A stretch of 6,323 bases of DNA from Clostridiales bacterium (GTDB lineage: Bacteria; Bacillota; Clostridia; Saccharofermentanales; UBA5734): assembly GCA_007135995.1 (NCBI GenBank), contig SLHU01000115.1:1-6323 (forward strand). Reading direction: 5' to 3'. Below the pieces are notes generated by a model that worked only from the letters and a program-made list of their open reading frames with translations, was not told the origin of the DNA and ran no database searches. Of this stretch, positions 1 to 5,714 are shown piece after piece; position 1 is the first letter of the stretch, and each line of letters begins with the position of its first letter. Both the position numbers and the translations under genes were made by a program.

Positions 1-353
1 ATAGCCAGATTCATAACAGCGATGCCGGCATCGATCAGGTTATCATTTGATTTTGGCATACTGATAAAGACCACCAGCGGCGCACCGTAGAAAATGCTTT
101 CATGCCGTTTTTTCATCCGTTCAATAATATCCTGCTGATTTTCTCTTTTAAAAGAAGCAAAGGCTGCGTCATTCACTTTCGTGATCAGTTCCTGGTTTGT
201 AACAAATGCAAAATGCCAGGATTGCTGATTCATGCCGGTGGGTGAGGCAAGCGCTGTCTGGGCCAGCTGCTGCAGCTGTTCGCTGCTCAGCCGGTCTGAC
301 TTGAAGTTTCTGATGCTGCGCCGGTTGAAAATATTTTGCATCGTTTCATTCAT
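1..353 (-). CDS. Nitroreductase family protein, N-terminal 117 residues (3'-truncated by window edge)
   Basis: A flavin-dependent oxidoreductase of the nitroreductase fold, which uses FMN and NAD(P)H to reduce nitro groups, quinones or similar acceptors in the cytoplasm. The frame opens at an ATG (351-353) preceded by AGGAGG at 360-365 with a 6-nt spacer, and stays open to the left edge. Visible family signatures are RRSIRNF at residues 11-17 (the basic FMN-phosphate contact typical of the family), SPTGMNQQSWHF at 37-48 (the conserved segment after the second helix), GAPLVV at 90-95 and DAGIAVMNLA at 108-117, the start of the central helix. About 60-80 residues of a typical family member are missing beyond the edge. 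It lies downstream of msrAB on the same strand but is separated from it by a strong terminator, so it is probably transcribed separately or by read-through. Family assignment is firm; the substrate is unknown. Confidence 0.9.
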   Translation of the reverse strand, partial: MNETMQNIFNRRSIRNFKSDRLSSEQLQQLAQTALASPTGMNQQSWHFAFVTNQELITKVNDAAFASFKRENQQDIIERMKKRHESIFYGAPLVVFISMPKSNDNLIDAGIAVMNLA

Positions 354-414
354 GATAGGCCTCCTAAGATTAAATTTTCAGCCCTGTAAACACTGAAGCT
401 GCAGGCTGCAGAAG

Positions 415-458
415 GAAAAAACTTATACCAGCATTGTGCATCAGGCTGGTATAAGTTT
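415..458 (-). terminator. Rho-independent terminator of msrAB
   Basis: A perfect 14-bp inverted repeat has arms at 419-432 and 445-458 around a 12-nt loop. Read on the minus strand, the stem ends in AAGTTT and runs directly into a tract of six T (416-421 on the plus strand), the classic intrinsic terminator layout. It begins 38 bp after the msrAB stop codon. The stem is AU-rich at its base with a GC-containing tip. No T-tract follows it on the plus strand, so it should work for msrAB only. Confidence 0.88.
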
Positions 459-495
459 CAAGTACTGTTTGTGAACTGTACACTGCAGGATCTGG

Positions 496-1695
496 TTACT
501 CTTCTATCACCAGCGGGATCAGAGGTCCGTAGCCGGCTTCTTCCATTTCATCAACTGGAATAAAGCGCAGCGCCGCGCTGTTGATGCAGTAGCGAAGCCC
601 GCCCATGTCCTGGGGCCCGTCATCAAAAACATGACCCAGATGAGAATCACCTGCCCTGCTTCTGACTTCAGTTCTTACCATGCCATAGGTCTTGTCAAGC
701 AGCTCCTCAACCACAACCGGATCAATCGGCCGGCTGAAGCTTGGCCAGCCGCAGCCTGCGTCAAATTTATCTCTTGAACTGAAAAGAGGCTCGCCGGTTA
801 CAACGTCCACATAAAGGCCTGGTTCATCAAACTGGTCGTATTCACCTGTATAAGGCCGTTCTGTACCACTTTTCTGGGTAACCCTGTACTGCTCATCTGA
901 AAGAGCCGACCGCAGCGACGCGTCATCGGGTTTCACATAAAGCGACGCGTCCAGTACTTCCTGAAGCTGGCCAGACTGTTTGCTGTCTGCCAGGTCCGGG
1001 CTGATCATATCATCCGCACTGTCTTCGGAGGGCAGACTATCAAACGATATGTGACAATATCCGCCCGGGTTCTTCTCAAGGTACTTCTGATGATAGTCTT
1101 CAGCAAGGAAATAGTGTTCCAGCGGTACGGTTTCCGTAACAATGGGTTTGTCATAGTTTTGCTGCTGTGTTTCAACAACCCGGCGGATCACCGTCAGGTC
1201 TTCCTCATCAGCATAATAGATGCCGGTCCGGTACTGGCTGCCAACATCATTGCCCTGTCTGTTCAGTACCGTCGGATCAATAATCTCAAAAAAGTAATCC
1301 AGTAAAGTCTCCAGCGCCAGTCGCTGCGGATCGTACCGTACATGAACGGCTTCCGCGTGACCGGTGTTTTTGTAGCAGACTTCCTCATATGTCGGATTTT
1401 CTGTGTTGCCGTTTGCATAGCCAACGGTTGTTGCAGCGACACCGGGTATACGCTCGAGATAGGCTTCAACGCCCCAGAAACAACCGCCTGCCAGCCAAAT
1501 GTCATGCAGCTCAGCCTGGCTGTAATCGATCGTTAAGTTTGGGTTTTCAGGTAAATAGCTATTCGTGTTCATACTATCAGCTTCTTTCTGCTCTTGATTG
1601 GTATCTTTTTGGCCTGCGCCTGCAGCAGAGCAGCCCGCAGTTAAGGCCAGCAACGCGGCCATCAGCAAGACCAGCCCTTTGATCGTTATTCTCAT
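496..1695 (-). CDS. msrAB: Lipoprotein peptide-methionine (S)-S-oxide / (R)-S-oxide reductase fusion MsrAB
   Basis: Reduces both epimers of methionine sulfoxide in proteins, probably on the outer face of the membrane. Numbering is from the ATG at 1693-1695 (399 aa). Residues 1-22 form a lipoprotein signal: MRITIK, a hydrophobic stretch, then the lipobox LTAG|C with lipidated Cys22. A polar linker follows. The MsrA domain (about 66-217) carries GCFWG with catalytic Cys72 and NPGGYCHI with the likely resolving Cys214. The MsrB domain (about 263-381) has CGWPSF (Cys315, resolving), HLGHVF and [11 protein letters not shown] (catalytic Cys370). The two CxxC zinc pairs of many MsrB proteins are absent. 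An in-frame TTG at 1740, preceded by AGGGTGAT, would add 15 residues ([15 protein letters not shown]); I prefer 1695 because it gives a normal signal peptide. Domain order A-B matches fused Msr proteins such as those of streptococci. It is divergent from the aldo/keto reductase gene. Confidence 0.95.
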   Translation of the reverse strand: MRITIKGLVLLMAALLALTAGCSAAGAGQKDTNQEQKEADSMNTNSYLPENPNLTIDYSQAELHDIWLAGGCFWGVEAYLERIPGVAATTVGYANGNTENPTYEEVCYKNTGHAEAVHVRYDPQRLALETLLDYFFEIIDPTVLNRQGNDVGSQYRTGIYYADEEDLTVIRRVVETQQQNYDKPIVTETVPLEHYFLAEDYHQKYLEKNPGGYCHISFDSLPSEDSADDMISPDLADSKQSGQLQEVLDASLYVKPDDASLRSALSDEQYRVTQKSGTERPYTGEYDQFDEPGLYVDVVTGEPLFSSRDKFDAGCGWPSFSRPIDPVVVEELLDKTYGMVRTEVRSRAGDSHLGHVFDDGPQDMGGLRYCINSAALRFIPVDEMEEAGYGPLIPLVIEE

Positions 1696-1848
1696 TTTAT
1701 CACATCTCTTTTTTTCACGAGTCATTTTGGTCTGACTCAAAAATCACCCTTGTTCATCCAGCCCGGATACTTGTCATAAGCTGGTCAGCGTGACTCTGGT
1801 GTTAACTTCTGAATGCTTATTTGGTTACTATTTATACTGATTATAATT

Positions 1849-1878
1849 ATTATAACATGTACAATCAGGTTTTGTATA
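1849..1878 (-). promoter_or_regulatory. Candidate sigma-70-type promoter for msrAB
   Basis: On the minus strand, TATACA (plus 1873-1878; four of six matches to TTGACA) is followed after 18 nt by a perfect TATAAT (plus 1849-1854). A second TATAAT lies 9 bp further downstream (plus 1840-1845) with a weaker -35. The predicted leader before the msrAB ATG is about 145 nt. This is motif matching only. Confidence 0.4.
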
Positions 1879-1940
1879 GAATGGCAGACCGTATGTTTCG
1901 TACCTTGATCGGTCTCACCAGGTTATCCCGTTTATCCTGA

Positions 1941-1970
1941 TCAGCATCGATCCGCTAAATGCTATATAAT
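1941..1970 (+). promoter_or_regulatory. Candidate promoter for the aldo/keto reductase gene
   Basis: A perfect TATAAT at 1965-1970 sits in an AT-rich patch. A weak -35, TCAGCA at 1941-1946 (three of six matches), lies 18 nt upstream. The alternative register TATATA at 1963-1968 is preceded by TG at 1960-1961, giving an extended -10 that could offset the poor -35. A start near 1977 would leave a leader of about 90 nt. The weak -35 and nearby GATC palindromes would fit an activated promoter, but that is inference. Confidence 0.4.
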
Positions 1971-2051
1971 AATAGTGATCATGTGGTCTGGCAGATCATG
2001 CAGATAAGCCTGTGAGCCGGGAAAAAGATGATAGATAACAACTAAACAGAC

Positions 2052-2068
2052 AGGAGATGAACATTTTG
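2052..2068 (+). promoter_or_regulatory. Ribosome binding site that decides a TTG start
   Basis: AGGAG at 2052-2056 directly abuts an in-frame ATG at 2057-2059, leaving no spacer, so that ATG cannot be used efficiently with this site. It reads as part of an extended Shine-Dalgarno, AGGAGATGA. The in-frame TTG at 2066-2068 lies 9 nt downstream of AGGAG, a normal distance. I therefore place the start at the TTG, which removes three residues from the ATG-based protein. Confidence 0.65.
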
Positions 2069-3232
2069 CAGACAACAATTAAACGAAGAAAACTAGGAAG
2101 AACAGGTCTTTATGTTTCCGAACTAAGTTTTGGCGCGATGAATCTGAGAATGCTGAAACATTTTGATGAAGCGCATGCTATGGTCAATTATGTGCTGGAT
2201 CAGGGTGTGAACCTGATTGATACAGCCAGAGCATATAAAGGTGACATCGCGCCAGGCGTAACTTTGGAAAGTGAGCGGGTTGTTGGCCAGGTCATCCGCG
2301 AGCGGACAGATTTGGACGAACCGGTCGTGATCGTCACCAAAGGCCATGCCTATACAATTCCCGACCTGGAAAAAGATCTGGCTGACAGCCTGAAAGCGCT
2401 GGGCGTCAGTGGGAAAGGCAATCTGAAAATAGGTGACAACCGAATAAAACTGGTTTATTTCATTCATGGGATCAGCACTGAACGCTGGGAGACCGTCAAG
2501 ACATCGGGCGTGCTGGATCGGCTCCAGGATCTGAAAAAAGAAGGCGTCATCAACTATATCGGTTTTTCAAGCCACTACCCCTTTGCCTCAGAGATCAAGG
2601 AAGCGATCGATACAGGCATCTTTGATGTGGTGGAGCTTCCTTATAATATTTTTAACCGCAGCCTGGGTGAAGACGGTGATATCAACCTGTTTGAGTATAT
2701 CCATGAGCAGGACATCGGTCTGATCAACATGAAAGCCTTTAATGGTAATGGTATGGTGCCGCTTTATCAGGTCATCAAAGAACACATCACCATAGATTAC
2801 CAGGTGATGCTGCGTTTTTGCCTGACCAATCCCTGCATGACGACCGTTGACGCCGGCACCCGTTATCCGGAGGAGTTTTCACTCGATATGCAGGTCGCTG
2901 CGGGTGAGCGGTATACGGAAAAGCAGCTTTCAGAACTGAGGACAGAAGCAGACAAAGTTGCCAGTCGCATGAAAAATGTCTGTCGTGAGTGCATGCATTG
3001 CCTCGAAAAATTTGCGTGTCCGCAGCAGATTGATTTTCCACGTGTGCTTTCCTTGTATTCTCGCTACTCATTTCTCAGCTGGCAGGGTAAAGATACATCC
3101 GAGCTGAGCGCGGCGTATCAGCAGCTTGATCAAAATGGTGCAGACTGCATAGAATGCGAAGAATGTCTGCCCTGGTGCGAGTACAGGCTTAATATTCCTG
3201 AGCTGCTGAAAAAAGCAGACCAGGTTCTATAA
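2066..3232 (+). CDS. Aldo/keto reductase with C-terminal 4Fe-4S ferredoxin-like domain
   Basis: An NAD(P)H-dependent oxidoreductase of the aldo/keto reductase superfamily fused to a bacterial ferredoxin-like tail. Numbered from the TTG start (388 aa), residues 6-14 (KRRKLGRTG) are the usual opening of the (beta/alpha)8 barrel. The catalytic tetrad is visible as Asp52 (NLIDTA), Tyr57 (RAYKG), Lys92 (IVTKG) and His134 (YFIHG). GFSSH at about 166-170 is another conserved barrel strand. The tail has two four-cysteine motifs: C-x2-C-x2-C-x5-C-P (Cys306, 309, 312, 318) and C-x2-C-x2-C-x3-C-E (Cys361, 364, 367, 371), expected to bind 4Fe-4S clusters. In the second motif Glu replaces the usual Pro after the last Cys. 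Such proteins are cytoplasmic; the physiological substrate is unknown. The next gene on this strand begins 158 bp downstream, so co-transcription is possible. Confidence 0.92.
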   Translation: MQTTIKRRKLGRTGLYVSELSFGAMNLRMLKHFDEAHAMVNYVLDQGVNLIDTARAYKGDIAPGVTLESERVVGQVIRERTDLDEPVVIVTKGHAYTIPDLEKDLADSLKALGVSGKGNLKIGDNRIKLVYFIHGISTERWETVKTSGVLDRLQDLKKEGVINYIGFSSHYPFASEIKEAIDTGIFDVVELPYNIFNRSLGEDGDINLFEYIHEQDIGLINMKAFNGNGMVPLYQVIKEHITIDYQVMLRFCLTNPCMTTVDAGTRYPEEFSLDMQVAAGERYTEKQLSELRTEADKVASRMKNVCRECMHCLEKFACPQQIDFPRVLSLYSRYSFLSWQGKDTSELSAAYQQLDQNGADCIECEECLPWCEYRLNIPELLKKADQVL

Positions 3233-3240
3233 AAATGGCT

Positions 3241-3299
3241 GGCTGGCATCACAAACATGCAGACGGTTCTTTCGAAACAATGTTTATATGATGCCGGCT
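3241..3299 (+). repeat. Long imperfect hairpin after the aldo/keto reductase gene
   Basis: An 11-bp outer stem pairs 3241-3251 with 3289-3299 (two G-U pairs). After a 1x3 internal loop, AAACAT (3253-3258) pairs with ATGTTT (3280-3285) around a 21-nt loop. No T-tract follows on the plus strand (GATAACCC), so it is not a standard intrinsic terminator. It may be an RNA processing, stability or partial termination element between the two plus-strand genes. On the minus strand a T5 tract occurs shortly after the stem, but no minus-strand gene lies nearby. Confidence 0.6.
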
Positions 3300-3346
3300 G
3301 ATAACCCTTCTTCTACACATCGTCACTTTTATCATGTGTCCTGACC

Positions 3347-3361
3347 GCCTGCATGGCAGGC
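3347..3361 (+). repeat. Small perfect hairpin in the leader of the hydrolase gene
   Basis: GCCTGC (3347-3352) and GCAGGC (3356-3361) form a perfect 6-bp GC-rich stem with a 3-nt loop, ending 17 nt before the GGAGG of the downstream gene. It could influence translation or mRNA stability. The short length means chance is possible. Confidence 0.4.
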
Positions 3362-3390
3362 TGGCAGCCGGTAAAAACGGAGGAAGCGAT

Positions 3391-4302
3391 ATGAAACTTT
3401 TTACAACAGCAGGCGAAATGGATTTATCTCAGGTGAATCAGATGCTGCCGCATGAGCATGTTTTCACTGATCTTCGCCAAAGCAATACACCCGGGTTCGG
3501 AGAAGCGGATCCTGAAGATGTGATCGCGCTGACCGGACCGGCTCTGGCCGATCTGAAAGCCCGGGGCATTAATGTTATGGTTGAAGCGACGCCGGTTGGT
3601 GTCGGCCGGCGGACTGACATCCTCAAGGCGGTCTCACAATCGCAGGATTTTCCTCTGGTTGTTCCGACCGGTATTTACCGTGAACCCTGGGTTCCCCGGT
3701 GGGCCATCAACGCGCCCGCGGAGGCGCTTACCGAATGGATGATAAGCGAGCTAAGCAATGAGATTGAACAAACCGGCATCAAGGCAGACTGGATCAAGAT
3801 CAGCGCCGGAGATAACGGCATAACAGCGGTTGAGGAGAAAATACTTCGCGCCGCGATACGGGCAGCGAAAACCTGCGGCGCGGTGATCGGCAGCCATACG
3901 ATCCGTGGTGAAGTGGTCTCGCAGCAGGTTGATATTATTGAGGAAGAAGGCTATGATCCGCGTCGCTTCATCTGGATCCATACGCAGGCTGAACCAGACA
4001 CAAAGCTGCACCTGAGCCTGGCGGCCCGCGGTGTCTGGCTCGAGTTTGACGGAATCGGCGGCGGAGCTTCCGATGAACAGTACCTGGGCTGGCTGGACAG
4101 CGTATTTGACGCAGGGTTCGGCAAGCAAGTGATGATCAGCCAGGATCGCGGCTGGTTTGATCCCGCGCATCCCGGCGGTGAGCATTTCAAGCCTTATACG
4201 TATCTTTCAGATGTGTTTCTGCCTAAGCTTAAGGCGCGCGGTCTGGGGGCATCCATCAGTCAGCTGATGCGGGACAACCCGTTTAACGCTTTTGCCCGCT
4301 GA
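3391..4302 (+). CDS. Phosphotriesterase-family metal-dependent hydrolase
   Basis: A (beta/alpha)8 amidohydrolase-superfamily enzyme of the phosphotriesterase-related group, whose members mostly act as lactonases or esterases; true organophosphate hydrolysis is rarer. All six expected binuclear metal ligands can be placed in the 303-aa protein: His21 and His23 (PHEHVF), Lys136 (WIKISAGDNG, the bridging carboxylated lysine), His169 (IGSHT), His197 (WIHTQAEPD) and Asp252 (SQDRGWFDP). The C-terminal DNPFNAFAR fits the usual NPxRxF ending. The start at 3391 has GGAGG at 3379-3383 with a 7-nt spacer. An upstream in-frame ATG at 3334 has no such site and would add unrelated sequence. There is no signal peptide, so it should be cytoplasmic. 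It follows the aldo/keto reductase gene on the same strand and converges with the Gfo/Idh/MocA gene. Family is firm; substrate is unknown. Confidence 0.92.
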   Translation: MKLFTTAGEMDLSQVNQMLPHEHVFTDLRQSNTPGFGEADPEDVIALTGPALADLKARGINVMVEATPVGVGRRTDILKAVSQSQDFPLVVPTGIYREPWVPRWAINAPAEALTEWMISELSNEIEQTGIKADWIKISAGDNGITAVEEKILRAAIRAAKTCGAVIGSHTIRGEVVSQQVDIIEEEGYDPRRFIWIHTQAEPDTKLHLSLAARGVWLEFDGIGGGASDEQYLGWLDSVFDAGFGKQVMISQDRGWFDPAHPGGEHFKPYTYLSDVFLPKLKARGLGASISQLMRDNPFNAFAR

Positions 4303-4313
4303 TGCCGGCAAAA
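4290..4313. repeat. Inverted repeat spanning the convergent gene ends
   Basis: TTTTGCC (4290-4296) and GGCAAAA (4307-4313) form a perfect 7-bp stem. GC/GC pairing inside it, across a C-C mismatch, leaves a TGAT loop. The stop codon of the plus-strand hydrolase lies in the loop region, and that of the minus-strand oxidoreductase begins immediately after the right arm. The T-runs lie on the 5' side of the stem on both strands, opposite to an intrinsic terminator, so termination here is not supported. Confidence 0.5.
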
Positions 4314-5432
4314 CTAAAAGAAGCTGTTCATGCCAGACAGGTCAAAGTCACTGACGGGCAAGGCTATCTGTTGTTTTTGTTTTGCTGACTGATAAATTGC
4401 CAGCACATGTTCAACGGCCTTCATCCCGGAAAAACCGTTCGCGAGCGGTTCACGCTGCACGCGGATGGCTTCCAGCAGATCTCCATATAAGGCAGTGTGC
4501 GGGTTTTTTAGAACCGTAAAGCCTTTCAGGCCGAATTGCTGGTAGGTCTGCCTGACAAACTTTTTAAGATAAGCACCGGTCATTTTTTTGCCGGCTCTGT
4601 TTCTGACCATAATACGGGGTTTACCGGCCAGGATACTGCCTCTGATCTCACCTTCACTGCAGCATATATAAAAGGATGCTTCCTGCTGGTCCGGATCGGT
4701 GTTTGTTGTTCCCTCCAGCTGACAGTACACCTGCCCGGTCATTTTAAGGATCGCCATGCCAAAATCTTCAGCCTGCATCTGATGAACCTGCCGGTCAATC
4801 ATGCCGCAGACGTCTGTAACCGATTCGCCCAGCAGCCAAGTCATCAGATCGAGCGCGTGGATGCTCTGGTTCATCAGGGCACCGCCGTCGGCCTGCCAGG
4901 TGCCGCGCCAGCCCGCCTGGTCATAGTAAGCCTGGTCATGACCCCATCTGACTTTGACATCACCATACAAGATCCGGCCGAACACACCCGCCCGCAGATC
5001 CGCTTCAAGTGCCTGCACCAGCGGGAAAAACCGGTAGATGTGCCCGACAGCAATTTTTCGGTTCTGCTTTTCAGCCAGCATCAGCATCTGCCTTGCCTGT
5101 TCAAGATTGAGCGTTAAAGGTTTTTCAACCAGCACATGACTGCCACTTGTCAGCGCTTTGCAGGCCAGTTCGTAATGACTGCCGCTGGGGGTAGTGATCG
5201 CGGTCAGTTCAGGTCTGACCTCTTTTAGCATCTGGTCACTGTCACGGTAAACGCGCACTTGTTTCTGCATCTTTTCCGGCAGACCACTGTTTTTCAGCAA
5301 CAATCGCGCCGCTGCCTCGTTCTGATCAACAACAGCCTGCAGGTTTAAATGCTCTTTATGAAACAGGGCCGCTTTTAAGTGTTTTTTCGCGACAACACCG
5401 CATCCGACGATTGCGTACGATAATGTAGACAT
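4314..5432 (-). CDS. Gfo/Idh/MocA family NAD(P)-dependent oxidoreductase
   Basis: A dehydrogenase of the Gfo/Idh/MocA family, which oxidises or reduces hydroxyl groups of sugars, inositols or nucleotide sugars in the cytoplasm. The 372-aa protein opens with a Rossmann dinucleotide-binding loop (YAIVGCGVVAKKH, GxGxxA at residues 10-15), has TPSGSHYELA at 81-90, and VEKPLT at 102-107 with the conserved Glu-Lys-Pro. The C-terminal catalytic domain shows DGGALMNQSIHALDLMTW at 182-199, with His192 in the position expected of the catalytic histidine. Length is typical. I chose the ATG at 5430-5432 because GGAGG lies 8 nt upstream and the Rossmann strand follows at once. The frame is open for another 64 codons upstream, but that stretch is a lysine-rich read-out of tandem repeats with no binding site for its ATG at 5624. 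The sequence resembles sugar and nucleotide-sugar dehydrogenases generally; no precise substrate can be given. Confidence 0.92.
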   Translation of the reverse strand: MSTLSYAIVGCGVVAKKHLKAALFHKEHLNLQAVVDQNEAAARLLLKNSGLPEKMQKQVRVYRDSDQMLKEVRPELTAITTPSGSHYELACKALTSGSHVLVEKPLTLNLEQARQMLMLAEKQNRKIAVGHIYRFFPLVQALEADLRAGVFGRILYGDVKVRWGHDQAYYDQAGWRGTWQADGGALMNQSIHALDLMTWLLGESVTDVCGMIDRQVHQMQAEDFGMAILKMTGQVYCQLEGTTNTDPDQQEASFYICCSEGEIRGSILAGKPRIMVRNRAGKKMTGAYLKKFVRQTYQQFGLKGFTVLKNPHTALYGDLLEAIRVQREPLANGFSGMKAVEHVLAIYQSAKQKQQIALPVSDFDLSGMNSFF

Positions 5433-5448
5433 GAAGGTCTCCTCCGTT

Positions 5449-5630
5449 AGCTTTTGTGTTCCGACAGCTTTTTTTCTGACCTCTTTGTGCTTCGATCGTT
5501 TTTGTACTCCGACAGCTTTTGTATTTCGATCGCGCTTGTATTCTGATCGCTTTTTTACTTTGACTTCTTTGTATTCCGAGTTTGTCTTTATACTGATCAC
5601 TTTTTTATTCTGATCACTTTGCATACCGGC
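5449..5630. repeat. Array of about eleven degenerate 15-17 bp tandem repeats
   Basis: Consecutive units start at about 5449, 5466, 5481, 5497, 5514, 5531, 5548, 5565, 5581, 5598 and 5615. Seven are 17 bp, three are 16 bp and one is 15 bp. The plus-strand consensus is approximately CGCTTTTGTATTCTGAT, with the best conservation in the T-run, the GTATTC core and the final CGA/TGA. There are no spacers, so it is not a CRISPR array. Five unit junctions create GATC sites, four of them inside palindromes or near-palindromes of the CGATCG/TGATCA type. The array begins just upstream of the ribosome binding site of the Gfo/Idh/MocA gene and ends next to a candidate -10 element, so it would form most of that gene's 5' leader. 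The minus-strand unit lacks stop codons in all three frames, which explains the long open frame through it. Confidence 0.88.
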
Positions 5631-5632
5631 CG

Positions 5633-5662
5633 TTTATATTGCGCTATAAATGCCTTTGTACA
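5633..5662 (-). promoter_or_regulatory. Candidate promoter for the Gfo/Idh/MocA gene
   Basis: On the minus strand, TGTACA (plus 5657-5662; four of six matches to TTGACA) is followed after 18 nt by TATAAA (plus 5633-5638; five of six). Transcription would start near 5626, at the edge of the tandem repeats, giving a leader of about 190 nt made mostly of them. Motif matching only; promoters inside the repeats are also possible. Confidence 0.4.
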
Positions 5663-5667
5663 TGCCA

Positions 5668-5684
5668 ATGGCTTTTCCCGCCAT
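5668..5684. repeat. Short inverted repeat upstream of the candidate -35, possible operator
   Basis: ATGGC (5668-5672) and GCCAT (5680-5684) flank a 7-bp centre. The element sits immediately upstream of the candidate -35 of the Gfo/Idh/MocA gene, a usual place for an activator. Arms of five bases could arise by chance. Confidence 0.3.
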
Positions 5685-5694
5685 ACACAGGCGC

Positions 5695-5708
5695 GCACGT
5701 CAACGTGC
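5695..5708. repeat. Palindrome GCACGT-CA-ACGTGC between the regulator and the repeat array
   Basis: A perfect 6-bp inverted repeat with a 2-bp centre, beginning 6 bp past the regulator's stop codon on the minus strand. No T-tract follows, so it is more likely a protein site or a 3' mRNA stem than an intrinsic terminator. Confidence 0.4.
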
Positions 5709-5714
5709 CCATGT

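Larger units (their letters stand above)
1696..2065. other. Divergent intergenic region between msrAB and the aldo/keto reductase gene
   Basis: A 370-bp stretch without a convincing gene. Its centre (about 1801-1860) is very AT-rich and carries TATAAT-like elements on the minus strand. A second AT-rich patch at 1957-1975 carries a plus-strand -10 element. Between 1907 and 1997 there are five GATC sites, including the palindromes CTGATCAG (1937-1944), ATCGAT (1946-1951) and TGATCA (1976-1981), and GATCATG occurs twice, 17 bp apart (1977-1983, 1994-2000). These could be regulator sites but match no operator I recognise. I see no riboswitch or T-box signature in either leader. Confidence 0.6.

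Noticed and set aside
369..397. Possible promoter for the nitroreductase gene: TTCAGT, 17-nt spacer, TTTAAT on the minus strand
   Set aside because: Transcription would begin around position 362, inside the AGGAGG ribosome binding site, which would destroy it; the -35 is also weak.
1741..1842. Riboswitch or T-box in the msrAB leader
   Set aside because: Only short, weak inverted repeats such as GCTG-GT-CAGC (1780-1789) are present; no conserved aptamer or T-box core is recognisable.
3751..4185. A 144-codon minus-strand open frame inside the hydrolase gene
   Set aside because: It lies entirely opposite a well-supported gene, has no family motif that I can see, and fits the usual antisense shadow of a GC-balanced coding region.
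4290..4313. Bidirectional intrinsic terminator between the convergent genes
   Set aside because: The stem is perfect, but each strand has A-runs after it rather than T-runs, the reverse of what termination needs.
5431..5613. A 60-codon plus-strand open frame across the tandem repeats
   Set aside because: It is the complement of the repeat array, rich in Phe/Thr/Ser by composition, with no ribosome binding site or recognisable motif.
5449..5630. CRISPR array
   Set aside because: The units are contiguous, 15-17 bp, diverged from each other and have no spacers between them.
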